Shown here one piece after another: positions 51,660 to 61,603 of a stretch of 64,000 nt of DNA. Position 1 is the first letter of the stretch, and every line of letters begins with the position of its first letter. The notes below the pieces were generated by a model, which did no database searches, was not told where the DNA came from, and saw only the letters and a list, made by a program, of their open reading frames with translations. This DNA is from Neorhizobium sp. NCHU2750 (GTDB lineage: Bacteria > Pseudomonadota > Alphaproteobacteria > Rhizobiales > Rhizobiaceae): positions 2,542,001 through 2,606,000 of the forward strand of contig NZ_CP030827.1 in the NCBI RefSeq assembly GCF_003597675.1, given 5' to 3'. Made by a program: the position numbers and the translations under genes.

Positions 51660-53450
51660 TTGACGAATTTTGAATCTCTTGGTGTCTCCAAGCAGATCGT
51701 CGCCACGCTCACCGCGCTTGGCATTGAAACGCCGACGCCGATCCAGGCCCAGGCTATCCCTCTTCTCCTTGAAGGCCGCGACCTGATCGGTCTCGCCCAG
51801 ACCGGCACCGGCAAGACTGCCGCTTTCGGCCTTCCGCTGATCGAGCGCCTGCTCGCCGAAAACATCCGTCCCGACAACCGCACGACCCGTTCTCTCATCC
51901 TGGCGCCTACCCGCGAACTGGTGAACCAGATCGCCGCCAACCTGAAGAACTTCGTCAAGGGCCGCCCGCTCAAGATCAACCTCGTCGTCGGTGGCGTATC
52001 GATCAACAAGCAGCAGTTGCAGCTCGAAAAGGGCACCGACATCCTGGTGGCCACGCCGGGCCGCCTGCTCGATCTCGTCGCCCGCCGTGCCATCGGCCTG
52101 ACCACGGTCCGCTTCCTCGTTCTCGACGAAGCCGACCAGATGCTCGACCTCGGCTTCGTGCATGACCTGCGCAAGATTGCGAAAATGGTGCCGAAGAAGC
52201 GCCAGACGATGCTGTTCTCGGCCACCATGCCGAAGGCAATCGCCGATCTCGCCGCAGACTTCCTCACCGACCCGACAAAGGTCGAGGTCACCCCTCCGGG
52301 CAAGGCTGCAGACAAGGTCGAGCAGTATGTCCACTTCGTCGGCGGCAAGGGCGACAAGACCGAGCTTCTGCGTAAGTCGCTGCTCGACAATCCGGATGGC
52401 CGCGCCATCGTCTTCATGCGCACCAAGCACACCGCCGAGAAGCTGATGAAGCATCTCGACAATATCGGCTTCTCGGTCGCATCGATCCACGGCAACAAGA
52501 GCCAGGGCCAGCGCGAGCGTGCCCTGAAGGGTTTCCGTGACGGCGAGATCAAGACGCTGATCGCCACCGATGTCGCAGCCCGCGGTATCGACATCCCGGC
52601 CGTCAGCCACGTCTACAATTACGACCTGCCGGAAGTGCCCGACGCCTACGTTCACCGTATCGGCCGCACCGCACGCGCCGGGCGTGATGGCGTCGCCATC
52701 GCTTTCTGCGCTCCGGATGAAACCATGCTTCTTCGTGACATCGAAAAGCTGATGAACATCGAGATCAAAACGGCCTCGGGTGAACGCCCCGAAACGATGA
52801 ACCGCCCGGTTCGCGGCAACGGCAACAACCGTGGCGGCAACAAGGCCCGTGGCGGAAATGCCGGCGGTAACGGCGAAAGCCGTCCGCGCCGCGAGCGCCC
52901 TGCCCGCAAGCCGTTCTTTGCGGCCGAAGGCGCGGAAGGTGCCGGCGGAGAGCGTGGCGAGCGCCCTGCCCGCAACAATCGTCCGCAGCGCGATGATCGT
53001 CGCAATGGCGAGGCCCATGGCCAGCGCCGTAACGAGGAAGCCAAGCGCGTCGAGCCGGACAACGATCTGGCCGTGACCTCGGATCTTCGCCCCAACCGCA
53101 GCCAGCAGGCTCCGCGCGACGGCGAAAACCGCAATGGCGGACAGAACCGTGGTCATCAGGGCCAGCGCCAGGGCAAGTCGAACAATGGCGGCAATCGCGA
53201 TCGCGCAGCCCACGGCGCCCATGAAGCCGGCAAGCAGCGCCAGAAGCACCAGCACTCGGCAGCCGACGGTTCCCAGTCCAAGCCCCATGGCCAGGCCCCG
53301 GCTCAGCCGAAGACCGAAGGCCAGAACAACCGCCATGCACCGCAGGGCGAAAATCGCGGCCCGGTCCGCTTCGGCAACAACAACCGTGGCGAACAGCGCA
53401 ACGAGCAGCGCGGCGGCGGTTTTCAGGGCCGCAAGCGTCGTCCGGCGTGA
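51660..53450 (+). CDS. DEAD-box ATP-dependent RNA helicase (RhlE/DeaD-like)
   Basis: A 596-residue helicase that unwinds RNA in ribosome assembly or mRNA decay. Core motifs are in order: TPTPIQAQAIPLLLEGRDLI (Q motif), AQTGTGKT (I), PTRELV (Ia), TPGRLLDL (Ib), VLDEADQML (II), SATMPK (III), VFMRTKHTAEKL (IV), ATDVAARGIDIP (V) and HRIGRTARAG (VI). From about residue 385 the tail is low complexity, rich in Arg, Gly and Asn with repeats such as RRERPARK. I chose TTG at 51660, since family members begin TNFESLGV; an upstream in-frame ATG at 51618 adds non-conserved sequence. Confidence 0.93.
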   Translation: MTNFESLGVSKQIVATLTALGIETPTPIQAQAIPLLLEGRDLIGLAQTGTGKTAAFGLPLIERLLAENIRPDNRTTRSLILAPTRELVNQIAANLKNFVKGRPLKINLVVGGVSINKQQLQLEKGTDILVATPGRLLDLVARRAIGLTTVRFLVLDEADQMLDLGFVHDLRKIAKMVPKKRQTMLFSATMPKAIADLAADFLTDPTKVEVTPPGKAADKVEQYVHFVGGKGDKTELLRKSLLDNPDGRAIVFMRTKHTAEKLMKHLDNIGFSVASIHGNKSQGQRERALKGFRDGEIKTLIATDVAARGIDIPAVSHVYNYDLPEVPDAYVHRIGRTARAGRDGVAIAFCAPDETMLLRDIEKLMNIEIKTASGERPETMNRPVRGNGNNRGGNKARGGNAGGNGESRPRRERPARKPFFAAEGAEGAGGERGERPARNNRPQRDDRRNGEAHGQRRNEEAKRVEPDNDLAVTSDLRPNRSQQAPRDGENRNGGQNRGHQGQRQGKSNNGGNRDRAAHGAHEAGKQRQKHQHSAADGSQSKPHGQAPAQPKTEGQNNRHAPQGENRGPVRFGNNNRGEQRNEQRGGGFQGRKRRPA

Positions 53451-53472
53451 ATGTAAAAGCCGATCCAATGCA

Positions 53473-53506
53473 AACGGCCGGGCTCACGCCCGGCCGTTTT
53501 GTTTTG
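53473..53506 (+). terminator. Strong terminator after helicase gene
   Basis: An 11-base-pair perfect stem, AACGGCCGGGC and GCCCGGCCGTT, with a four-base loop, is followed by TTGTTTTG. This is a classical rho-independent terminator 22 bases past the stop codon. Confidence 0.9.
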
Positions 53507-53591
53507 TCACTGAGAAAATTGGGATCTGCCACGACAGGTCTTAGGCAATGCCGATGGCCGACGAGCCCTCCGCCCTGAAACCTTCCGGGCC

Positions 53592-55352
53592 TCAGGAAGC
53601 CATGGCGAGCTTTTTCGGCTTCTGCTGGTAGATCGTGTTCTTGCCATAGCCGCGATGTTCCGGCCCGAGCCTTGCGGCATCCGAACCCGGCTCGCGCTGC
53701 CATTTGCGACGGTTGAGCTTGAACTGCTTGACCAGTTGCTGCAGTTCGGCCGCCCCTTGAGCCAGCGCCTCGGAAATCGCGCTCATGTCGCCGACCATGG
53801 CGGCATTCTGCTGTGTCATCTGGTCGAGCGACGAGATCGACGAATTGATCTCCGAAAGGCTGGTCGACTGTTCTGACGAACCGATCGCGATCGCCTCGAC
53901 ATTCGTCTCGATGGCCTGGACAAAGCCCTGGATGTTCTTCAAAGCGTCACCGGTCTGCCCGACAAGCTTGACGCCCTGATTGACCTCTGTGGTCGAATTC
54001 TTGATCAGGCCGGCGATCTCCTTGGCAGCCCCCGCCGAGCGCTGCGCCAGTTCACGCACTTCCTGGGCAACGACGGCAAAGCCCTTGCCGGCTTCGCCCG
54101 CACGCGCCGCCTCGACGCCCGCATTCAAGGCCAGAAGATTGGTCTGGAAGGCGATCTCGTCGATCACGCCGATAATCTTGGAAATCTCGTTCGAGGCATT
54201 TTCGATCCGCGCCATGGCGGCGACGGTTGCGCCGAGCACTTCCGACGAATTGACGGCGGCGACACGCGCCTCCTGCACCAGCTTGCGCGCCTCGGCCGTG
54301 CGGCCGGCCGATTCCCTCACCGTGACGGTGATTTCCTCAAGCGCCGCCGACGTCTCCTCGAGTGCCGCCGCCTGCTGTTCCGAACGCATCGCAACACCAT
54401 TGGCGCTGTCATGCATTTCGCCGCTCTTGGTCGACAGCATCGCCGTCTCCGCCATCACCTTTTCCAGCGTCTCCTGGAATTTTGCCAGCGACTGGTTGAA
54501 ATCATGGCGCAGATGCTCGAATTCCGGCACGAAGGCCTCGTCGATGGTGATGCGGATATTGCATTCGGCGAGCCGCTCCAGCCCTGCGCCGACTTCCTGC
54601 AGCGCCCGCACGCGACCTGAAACATCGGTGGCGAACTTGACCACCTTGATCACCTTGCCGGCATCATCGAGGATCGGATTGTAGGTCGCCTGGATGAAGA
54701 TGGCGCTGCCATCCTTGGTCACCCGCTTGAACTCGTCGGCATAGAATTCGCCTCCGGCAAGGCGCGGCCAGAAGTCGGCATATTCGCGCGAGCCGGCGTA
54801 ATCTGCGTCGCAGAACATGCTGTGATGGCGACCCTTGATCTCGTCGAGACCGTAGCCGAGTGCCGAGAGGAAATTGTCGTTAGCCGTCAGGATCGTGCCG
54901 TCCGGCAGAAACTCGATGATCGCCTGTGCCCGCGACAGGGCGGAGATCTTGCCCTGTGTATCGAGGCTCTCAAGCTTGACTAAGGTGATGTCGGTGGCAA
55001 TCTTCACCACCTTGACGACTTTGCCGCCGCGCACGACCGGATTGTACGAGGCCTGGATCCAGATCTCGTCGCCGTTCTTCCTGATCCGCCGGAACTGGCG
55101 CTGTTCGAACTGGCCGGATGCCAGATGCGCCCAGAAAGACTTGTAGTCAGGCGACGCCGCGTCGGCCGGATCCACGAACATCCGGTGATGTTTGCCGATG
55201 ATCTCCTCGCGCCGGTAACCGAGTGCCGCACAGAAATTCTCGTTGGCATCGAGCACCGTGCCGTCGGGGGTAAACGAGATGATCGCCTGTGAACGACCGA
55301 AGGCTTCAAGAATAGCCGCGCTCTCGCCACCGAAAAATGCGCCGACGGACAT
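53592..55352 (-). CDS. Cytoplasmic PAS-PAS chemoreceptor
   Basis: A 586-residue methyl-accepting protein without membrane segments. Two similar PAS domains lie at about residues 15-125 ([20 protein letters not shown]) and 137-247 ([20 protein letters not shown]), each with a PAC-type end ([20 protein letters not shown] and [20 protein letters not shown]). The signalling domain spans about 300-540 with [20 protein letters not shown]. The tail ends KKLAMAS and lacks the xWxxF tether present on the two membrane receptors in this window. The PAS pair probably binds haem or flavin and senses redox or oxygen. The ATG at 55352 was chosen over a TTG five codons upstream. Confidence 0.92.
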   Translation of the reverse strand: MSVGAFFGGESAAILEAFGRSQAIISFTPDGTVLDANENFCAALGYRREEIIGKHHRMFVDPADAASPDYKSFWAHLASGQFEQRQFRRIRKNGDEIWIQASYNPVVRGGKVVKVVKIATDITLVKLESLDTQGKISALSRAQAIIEFLPDGTILTANDNFLSALGYGLDEIKGRHHSMFCDADYAGSREYADFWPRLAGGEFYADEFKRVTKDGSAIFIQATYNPILDDAGKVIKVVKFATDVSGRVRALQEVGAGLERLAECNIRITIDEAFVPEFEHLRHDFNQSLAKFQETLEKVMAETAMLSTKSGEMHDSANGVAMRSEQQAAALEETSAALEEITVTVRESAGRTAEARKLVQEARVAAVNSSEVLGATVAAMARIENASNEISKIIGVIDEIAFQTNLLALNAGVEAARAGEAGKGFAVVAQEVRELAQRSAGAAKEIAGLIKNSTTEVNQGVKLVGQTGDALKNIQGFVQAIETNVEAIAIGSSEQSTSLSEINSSISSLDQMTQQNAAMVGDMSAISEALAQGAAELQQLVKQFKLNRRKWQREPGSDAARLGPEHRGYGKNTIYQQKPKKLAMAS

Positions 55353-55807
55353 GCTGGACCCCTTCAAGGAAAATTGACCATTGCCAATTCCTAGCCGTGC
55401 ACCGCTAAATTTAAGTTAAAACTCAGATACTTCCGGCAGAAGGCCAGGATCATCACGACGAATGCGGCGCACTTACCCACCTCGGGAGGAAATCGGTCAA
55501 ACCCGCGCAATCGATGGTTACGAAACAGCCCGGCGATTGACCAGACCACGCAGATGACTGCGAGGTTCAATCGGACTGATGATCCCATAGGCAGAGGCGC
55601 ATCCGGTTGGCGCTTTTACAGGCAAGACATTGATTCAGCGAACATAAGCCGCATCTAATTGACCTTTGAAAGCTTCGCTGAACAGGCTCGCGCGCCTTTC
55701 CTTGCCGACATCAAGACCAATATTGATTTTGTCTTCGGCAATTGCGCATGGTTCTTGCATTGCCCTCTGCGTTGTATTCTTATGGCCAAAAAAAGGGGAT
55801 CGCTTCT
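55353..55807. other. Divergent intergenic region, no supported gene
   Basis: 455 bases between the PAS chemoreceptor and the ATP-grasp operon. A hydrophobic minus-strand frame of 65 codons (55391-55588) has no ribosome site and was not called. The right part, from about 55720, is AT-richer, includes an A7 run at 55790-55796, and likely contains the promoter of the ATP-grasp operon. Confidence 0.45.
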
Positions 55808-57217
55808 TTGGCATTTGATGAAATGTTGACTGCGGATAACCTTCCGCGCCCGCCATACAAGAACTACCATGAATGGTATGCGGCCCAGGACACCGCGCAT
55901 CTGATCCGCAAGACCCAGGACGCGGAAAACATCTTCCGCCGCACCGGCATCACCTTTGCGGTCTACGGCCACGCCGACAGTTCCGAAAAACTCATTCCCT
56001 TCGATATCATCCCGCGCATCATCGCGGCGCGCGAGTGGCGAAAGCTCGCCCAGGGCATCGAGCAGCGCGTATTGGCGCTCAACGCCTTCCTCGACGACAT
56101 CTACCACAAGCAGGAAATCATCAAGGCCGGCCGCATCCCGCGCGAGCTGATCGAGAAGAATGTCGCCTTCCTGCCCGAGATGATCGGCTTCAAGCCGCCG
56201 GGCGGCGTCTATACTCATATCGTCGGCACCGATATCGTGCGCACCGGCGAGGACCAGTTCTACGTTCTGGAAGACAATGCCCGCACGCCCTCCGGCGTCT
56301 CCTACATGCTGGAGAACCGCGAGACGATGATGCAGATGTTCCCGGAACTCTTCACGCTCAACAAGGTGCAGCGGGTGGAAGATTATCCGCGCCTGCTGCG
56401 CCAGTCGCTGGCCGCCGTCGCCCCTCCGGGGTGCAAGGGCAAGCCGCGCGTCGCCGTGCTGACGCCGGGCATCTACAACTCCGCCTATTACGAGCACTCC
56501 TTCCTCGCCGACCAGATGGGCGTCGAGCTGGTCGAAGGTTCCGACCTGCGCGTCATCGACGGCAAGGTGCAGATGCGCACCACCCGCGGCTACGAGGCGA
56601 TCGACGTTCTCTACCGCCGCGTCGACGACGATTTCCTCGATCCCCTGACCTTCCGCGCCGATTCGGCGCTCGGCGTGCCGGGCATCATGGATGTCTACCG
56701 CGCCGGCAACATCACCATTGCCAATGCGCCGGGCACCGGAATTTCCGACGACAAGGCGATCTATTCCTACATGCCCGAGATCGTCGAATTCTATACCGGC
56801 CGCAAGGCGCTTCTGGAAAACGTGCCGACCTGGCGCTGTTCGGAGCCCGACAGCCTGAAATACGTGCTGGAAAACATCGCCGACCTCGTCATCAAGGAGG
56901 TCCACGGCTCCGGTGGCTACGGCATGCTGGTCGGCCCGACGGCGACCAAGAAGGAACGTGCCGAGTTTGCAGAGAAGCTGGCCGCCAAGCCGAACAACTA
57001 TATCGCCCAGCCGACGCTGGCACTCTCCACCGTGCCGATCTTCGTCAACAAGGGCGTGGCACCCCGGCATGTCGACCTTCGCCCCTATGTGCTGGTCTCC
57101 GACAAGGTGAAGATCATCCCCGGAGGATTGACCCGCGTGGCGCTGAAGCAGGGCTCGCTGGTGGTCAACTCCAGCCAGGGCGGCGGCACCAAGGACACCT
57201 GGGTTCTGGAAGATTGA
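55808..57217 (+). CDS. Circularly permuted ATP-grasp protein
   Basis: A 469-residue member of the circularly permuted ATP-grasp family. It opens AFDEMLTADNLPRPPYKNYH and contains VGTDIVRTGEDQFYVLEDNA, RTPSGVSYMLENRE, RVAVLTPGIYNSAYYEHSFL and the nucleotide-binding VIKEVHGSGGYGMLVGPTAT. ATP-grasp enzymes join a carboxylate to an amine or thiol, so peptide or amide bond formation is expected. I chose TTG at 55808 because homologues begin MAFDEML and AGGGGA is about eight bases upstream; ATG at 55823 is the alternative. It is the first gene of an operon with alpha-E and transglutaminase-like genes. Confidence 0.88.
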   Translation: MAFDEMLTADNLPRPPYKNYHEWYAAQDTAHLIRKTQDAENIFRRTGITFAVYGHADSSEKLIPFDIIPRIIAAREWRKLAQGIEQRVLALNAFLDDIYHKQEIIKAGRIPRELIEKNVAFLPEMIGFKPPGGVYTHIVGTDIVRTGEDQFYVLEDNARTPSGVSYMLENRETMMQMFPELFTLNKVQRVEDYPRLLRQSLAAVAPPGCKGKPRVAVLTPGIYNSAYYEHSFLADQMGVELVEGSDLRVIDGKVQMRTTRGYEAIDVLYRRVDDDFLDPLTFRADSALGVPGIMDVYRAGNITIANAPGTGISDDKAIYSYMPEIVEFYTGRKALLENVPTWRCSEPDSLKYVLENIADLVIKEVHGSGGYGMLVGPTATKKERAEFAEKLAAKPNNYIAQPTLALSTVPIFVNKGVAPRHVDLRPYVLVSDKVKIIPGGLTRVALKQGSLVVNSSQGGGTKDTWVLED

Positions 57218-57229
57218 GGGCGTAAGCAA

Positions 57230-58171
57230 ATGCTGGGAAGAACTGCAAACGGCCTCTACTGGATGTTCCGTTACATCGAGCGTGCCGAAAATATCGCCCG
57301 TCTCGTCGATGCCGGCCTGCGCGTCTCGCTGACCCGCGCCGGCTCCTCCGACGAGGACTGGCATGGCGTCTTGGAAAGTGCCGGCGTGCGCGAGGCCTAT
57401 TCCGAGGTGCATGACAAGCTGACCGCCGCCGACGCGGTGGATTATCTCTTACGCGACCGCTCCAACCTGTCGAGCGTCATGTCCTGCATCGAGGCGGGCC
57501 GCAACAATGCCCGCATGGTGAGGACCGCGCTCACCCGCGAGACATGGGAAGCCACCAACGAGGCCTGGATCGACTTGAAGGCCCGCATGGCGCGCAAGGT
57601 GAAAGCCGCCGACCTGCCGGAACTGATCGGCGTCATCAAGCATCGCTGCGGCCTGATCCGCGGTGCCTTCCATGGCTCGATGCTGAGAAACGAGATCTAC
57701 AACTTTGCCCGCATCGGCACCTTCATCGAACGGGCCGACAACACCGCCCGCATTCTCGACGTTAAATATTACGTACTGCTGCCATCGGTGAGCCAGGTCG
57801 GCTCGGCGCTCGACAATTTCCAGTGGGAATCGATCCTGCGCTCGGTCTCGGCCCACCGTTCCTACGGCTGGGTCTATGACGGCGAATACCAGGCGGCCAA
57901 CATTGCCGACATGCTGATCCTGCAGGTGCAGATGCCGCGCTCGCTCGCCTACTGCTACGAAAAGATCGTCAGCAACCTGAGCTATCTTGCGGAAGACTAT
58001 GGAAACCGCCTGACCGCCCACGAGACGGCCGATGCGATCCGCGCAATTCTCAAGCGTGGCTCGGTCACCGGGATCATGGACCAGGGCCTGCACGAGTTCC
58101 TCGAGGACTTCGTCTACCGCAACAACCAGCTCAGTGCCGAGATTTCCGACGGCTACCGCTTTTATCAGTAA
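57230..58171 (+). CDS. Alpha-E domain protein
   Basis: A 313-residue all-helical protein of the alpha-E family: MLGRTANGLYWMFRYIERAE at the start, SNLSSVMSCIEAGRNNARMV in the middle and RIGTFIERADNTARILDVKY later. Conserved charged residues on the helices suggest a binding or catalytic groove, but no reaction is established. It starts 12 bases behind the ATP-grasp gene and is nearly always found beside such a gene, so the two probably form one machine. Confidence 0.9.
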   Translation: MLGRTANGLYWMFRYIERAENIARLVDAGLRVSLTRAGSSDEDWHGVLESAGVREAYSEVHDKLTAADAVDYLLRDRSNLSSVMSCIEAGRNNARMVRTALTRETWEATNEAWIDLKARMARKVKAADLPELIGVIKHRCGLIRGAFHGSMLRNEIYNFARIGTFIERADNTARILDVKYYVLLPSVSQVGSALDNFQWESILRSVSAHRSYGWVYDGEYQAANIADMLILQVQMPRSLAYCYEKIVSNLSYLAEDYGNRLTAHETADAIRAILKRGSVTGIMDQGLHEFLEDFVYRNNQLSAEISDGYRFYQ

Positions 58172-58204
58172 TCAGCCCAACCGCTCTACCTGAAGGACGA
58201 CCCC

Positions 58205-59044
58205 ATGCGGCTGAAGATTTCGCATACGACCGAATATCTCTACGACGAACCGGTTCCCTACACGCTGCAGCGGCTGCGGCTGACACCCGTCAGCGGCCCG
58301 ACCCAGAAAGTGCTGAACTGGTCGGTGTCAGTCGACGGCGCCAAGATCGAGACGGGCTATTCCGACCAGTACGGCAACCATGTCGAATTGGTGTCGATCG
58401 ACGGCGGGGAACACACGATCCGCATCACGGCGACAGGCGAAGTCGAGACCATCGACAAGGCCGGCGTTTTTGGCACTCATCAGGGTTTCTGCCCGCTCTG
58501 GCTGTTCCTGCGCGAAACGACCCGCACCAAGCCCGGCAAGCTGATCAGGGATCTGGCAAAAAGCGTCAAGGGCGACAGCGAGCTTGCCCAGATGCATGCG
58601 CTGATGGATCAGATCCACGAGACGGTGGCCTATACGCCGGGTTCGACGACGACCGAAACGACCGCCGAGGAAGCGCTCGCCGCCAAAACCGGCGTCTGCC
58701 AGGACCACGCCCATATCTTCATTTCCGCCGCACGGCTTGCGGGCCTGCCCGCCCGCTACATTTCCGGCTACCTGTTGATGGAAGGCGAGACCGAGCAGGT
58801 CGCAAGCCATGCCTGGGCGGAAGCGCATATTCCGGGCCTCGGCTGGGTCGGCTTCGATGCCGCCAACAATATCTGCCCCGATGATCGTTACGTCCGCATC
58901 GCCTCGGGCCTCTGCTACCGCGACTGCGCCCCCGTCTCCGGCATGCGGATCGGCACAGGCAAGGACAAGGCGAGCGAAAACCTCAAGGTCCGCCTGACGG
59001 TCACCGCCAGCCCGGGCCAGAGCCAGACGCAAAGCCAGGGATGA
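58205..59044 (+). CDS. Transglutaminase-like cysteine protease family protein
   Basis: A 279-residue protein. The N-terminal beta domain opens MRLKISHTTEYLYDEPVPYT, and the papain-like core holds the triad Cys165 (TGVCQDHAHIF), His202 (ASHAWAEAHI) and Asp218 (GFDAANNICPDD). It would hydrolyse or transfer amide bonds. No signal peptide is visible, so it acts in the cytoplasm with its operon partners. It is the third gene of the ATP-grasp/alpha-E operon, 33 bases behind alpha-E. In many bacteria an Anbu proteasome-like gene comes next; here it is absent and an MFS gene follows after 225 bases. Confidence 0.92.
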   Translation: MRLKISHTTEYLYDEPVPYTLQRLRLTPVSGPTQKVLNWSVSVDGAKIETGYSDQYGNHVELVSIDGGEHTIRITATGEVETIDKAGVFGTHQGFCPLWLFLRETTRTKPGKLIRDLAKSVKGDSELAQMHALMDQIHETVAYTPGSTTTETTAEEALAAKTGVCQDHAHIFISAARLAGLPARYISGYLLMEGETEQVASHAWAEAHIPGLGWVGFDAANNICPDDRYVRIASGLCYRDCAPVSGMRIGTGKDKASENLKVRLTVTASPGQSQTQSQG

Positions 59045-59269
59045 GCGTCGGCGGCAGACCGGCTCTACCCTGCATAAGATGGCGCGGCACCCGCCCCGAC
59101 CTGAGCTAACCCGACGGCATGGCGGCCTCCCGCAAAGGGATAACGGGGCATTCGATCCGGCACGAACTGCCTCTGCCTTACCCGCCACCCCATAGCAGCG
59201 ACCAGTGTCATCCGCCCGTCAAACGACTGACATAATCCTTGCCGCCTGTGTCCCACCGCCGGTTGTTCC

Positions 59270-60454
59270 ATGCCGTTTCGCTCGCCCACGGTTCGCGCCG
59301 TTGCCGCCCTCTCCGTGACCCAGCTGATCGGCTGGGGTGCCACCTTCTATCTTCCGGCCGTTACCGGCCCGGCCATGGCCGGCGACCTCGGCATGGCGCT
59401 CCCCTTCGTCATGGCCGGCCCGACCGTGATGCTGCTGGTGATGGCCGCGGCCTCCGCGCCGCTCGGCAGGATTTTCGAGCGCCATGGCGCCCGCAAGGTG
59501 ATGACGCTCGGTTCGCTGATCGGCGCGGCCGGCCTTTTCGCCATGAGCCTTGCCGAGGGACCCGCCACCTATATCCTGTCCTGGATCATCCTTGGCCTTG
59601 CCGGCTCGCTGATGCTGACCACGCCGGCGCAGATCGCCGTCACCGAAATCGCCGGCGACGGCGCCCGCAAGGCGCTCGGCGTGCTGATCCTTGCCGGCGG
59701 ATTGACATCGACCATCGTCTGGCCATCCACCGGCTTCCTGCAACTGCAATTTGGCTGGCGGGTAACGACGATCGTCTATGCCGCCCTGGTTCTCTTCGTC
59801 TGCATGCCGCTGCATGTCTCGGCTCTGGCACGCAAACCGCTTGCACAACCGGCCGCCAAGAGCGCCACGGGGCCGGCATCGATCGACCTCGGGCAGTTCG
59901 TGCTTCTCGCCGCAAGCTTTGCCGCCAACGGTTTCGTCACCTGGGGTTTCGCCCTGACGATCATCATCCTCTTCGAAGCCTCGGGCCTCGATCACGCCGC
60001 AGCCCTTGCCGCGGCTGCCTTTATCGGCCTTGCCCAATGGGCGGGAAGGCTGTTCGATTTTCTCAACGGACGCCGGCTTTCGGGCTTTGCCACCGGGATT
60101 CTGGGCGCGGCACTGTTTCCGGCAAGCTTCGTCGTCCTGATCTTCTCCAGCAATGTCTTCGGCGCCATGCTGTTTGCCACGCTTTACGGGCTTGCAAGCG
60201 GCATCACCGCGGTCACACGCGCCACGCTGCCGCTGCAGATCTTTGCCCCCGGCGCCTATGCGAGGGCATCGTCCCGGCTCGCCGTGCCGCTCAACCTCTC
60301 CTTCGCCGCAGCCCCGCCGGCCTTCACCGCAATCATGGCATCCGCCGGCCCCCACGCCGCCCTCTGGCTCGCCATGACGATCTCCATCGTGGCACTCTGC
60401 GCGCTGCTCGGTCTGTTCGTGCTACACCGGAAGACGGTAAGAACCGAACCCTGA
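59270..60454 (+). CDS. MFS transporter
   Basis: A 394-residue carrier with about 12 membrane segments. It opens VRAVAALSVTQLIGWGATFY and has a motif A-like loop LGRIFERHGARKVMTLGSLI. Segments such as ITAVTRATLPLQIFAPGAYA near residue 320 place it among the UhpC/arabinose-efflux-like bacterial MFS proteins. Substrate and direction cannot be inferred. It starts 225 bp after the transglutaminase gene, so it is probably separately expressed. Confidence 0.88.
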   Translation: MPFRSPTVRAVAALSVTQLIGWGATFYLPAVTGPAMAGDLGMALPFVMAGPTVMLLVMAAASAPLGRIFERHGARKVMTLGSLIGAAGLFAMSLAEGPATYILSWIILGLAGSLMLTTPAQIAVTEIAGDGARKALGVLILAGGLTSTIVWPSTGFLQLQFGWRVTTIVYAALVLFVCMPLHVSALARKPLAQPAAKSATGPASIDLGQFVLLAASFAANGFVTWGFALTIIILFEASGLDHAAALAAAAFIGLAQWAGRLFDFLNGRRLSGFATGILGAALFPASFVVLIFSSNVFGAMLFATLYGLASGITAVTRATLPLQIFAPGAYARASSRLAVPLNLSFAAAPPAFTAIMASAGPHAALWLAMTISIVALCALLGLFVLHRKTVRTEP

Positions 60455-60538
60455 GCGGACGCTCCCAGAACCCCGACGTGAACGCAAGCCCGGCGCCATG
60501 TCCGGCTGCTCTTATGCCGCGTCTGAACAGAGGTGCTT

Positions 60539-61054
60539 ATGCTTTTAGGGCAATCGGTCTTCCAGTCGGTGCTGACCCGGCTGAAGGAAGACCAGAAGGA
60601 CGAGGACGAGACTGAACCGGCTAAGGCGGATTTTCGCATTCGCGGGCTCGGCGCAGGCTTCGTCACCCCTGACGGCCGCCCGGAAGCGGCCGAGGCCGAT
60701 ATCGGCGCCTATTTCGACTTTCTTGCCGATTGGCCGGGTGCTGAACGATCGACGGGCACCGCCGGAGACGATGCAGCAACCGCCCCCTCCACAGAACAAC
60801 CCGTCATTTCTGAGCAGACGGAGCCGGTCATGCCGGCCCATCTCGCGCGCCTTAGCGAAGCCGAAATCGCCGAAGACCTCGCACTCTCCCCTCAGGAGAC
60901 GGAGGCAAGCCTCAACGAGAAACGGCGCCACTTCGCCAAGGACAATCACCCGGACCGCGTCGCCCCCGCCTTCCGCGACAACGCCACGACCCGCATGAAG
61001 ATCGCCAACCTGATGATCGACAGGGCGATCAAGGAATTGTTCTGGCGGCGATAA
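60539..61054 (+). CDS. J-domain-like protein
   Basis: A 171-residue protein with a low-complexity acidic middle. The C-terminal stretch resembles part of a DnaJ J-domain: LSPQETEASLNEKRRHFAKD, then NHPDRVAPAFRDNATTRMKI and ANLMIDRAIKEL. The HPD tripeptide needed to stimulate Hsp70 is present (NHPDR). The ATG at 60539 was chosen because AGAGG is seven bases upstream; a GTG two codons earlier is in frame. It may be a specialised DnaK co-chaperone; the client is unknown. Confidence 0.7.
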   Translation: MLLGQSVFQSVLTRLKEDQKDEDETEPAKADFRIRGLGAGFVTPDGRPEAAEADIGAYFDFLADWPGAERSTGTAGDDAATAPSTEQPVISEQTEPVMPAHLARLSEAEIAEDLALSPQETEASLNEKRRHFAKDNHPDRVAPAFRDNATTRMKIANLMIDRAIKELFWRR

Positions 61055-61169
61055 ACGAGTGTCGATTCTGGGGTGGAATTAGGGCTAGGGCCGATGCCGG
61101 GGCTGGGATTCGAGCCGCAACCGCAGCCGTTCCCCCGTCGGACCTGCCTATTGCCTCGCTCGCCCCCGC

Positions 61170-61361
61170 CTAATCCTTGTCGGCCGGTTTCGGTTTCTCG
61201 ATCCACAGCTTGTAGGTGGCATAAAGCCCGAGCGCCCCGACGATCGCCGCCCAGAAACCCGATCCGGCAAAAATCTCGATACCGGCCCAGATGAAGCAGG
61301 CAAGCGGAATGGCGACCCGCCGCCATGTGGCGGCATAAAACGGATGGTTCGGGTCGATCAT
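61170..61361 (-). CDS. Small membrane protein (DUF3329-like)
   Basis: A 63-residue protein starting MIDPNHPFYAATWRRVAIPL, with two short hydrophobic segments (ACFIWAGIEIFAGSGFWAAI and VGALGLYATYKLWI). The opening resembles DUF3329 small rhizobial membrane proteins. AGGAGG precedes the ATG at 61361, which rules out the longer in-frame start at 61424. Function is unknown. Confidence 0.7.
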   Translation of the reverse strand: MIDPNHPFYAATWRRVAIPLACFIWAGIEIFAGSGFWAAIVGALGLYATYKLWIEKPKPADKD

Positions 61362-61603
61362 CAAATTCCTCCTGCCCGGATCTGGTGTAAGCCTCCATAT
61401 CCGGGCAGGAGAATGAAAATGCAAGATGGGAGGATCACAAGAAAGCCAACCTGCGGCCCTTTGCCTGCCGGATTGGCTCTTTCCGGATCCCGCCCTTGCC
61501 GTGTTGCGAATGTCTGCCGGCAGGGACCATCTGACCCGACGGCCTCAATCCCGGCGTGAATTCTCCAACTCGCTTCTCTGGCGTCACCAAGGCGCCGGCG
61601 GCC

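Noticed and set aside
55391..55588. 65-codon hydrophobic frame between chemoreceptor and ATP-grasp operon
   Set aside because: No ribosome site and composition consistent with chance; not called as a gene.
59045..59269. Anbu proteasome-like gene expected after the transglutaminase gene
   Set aside because: The 225-bp gap holds no coding frame of that family, and the next gene is an MFS carrier.
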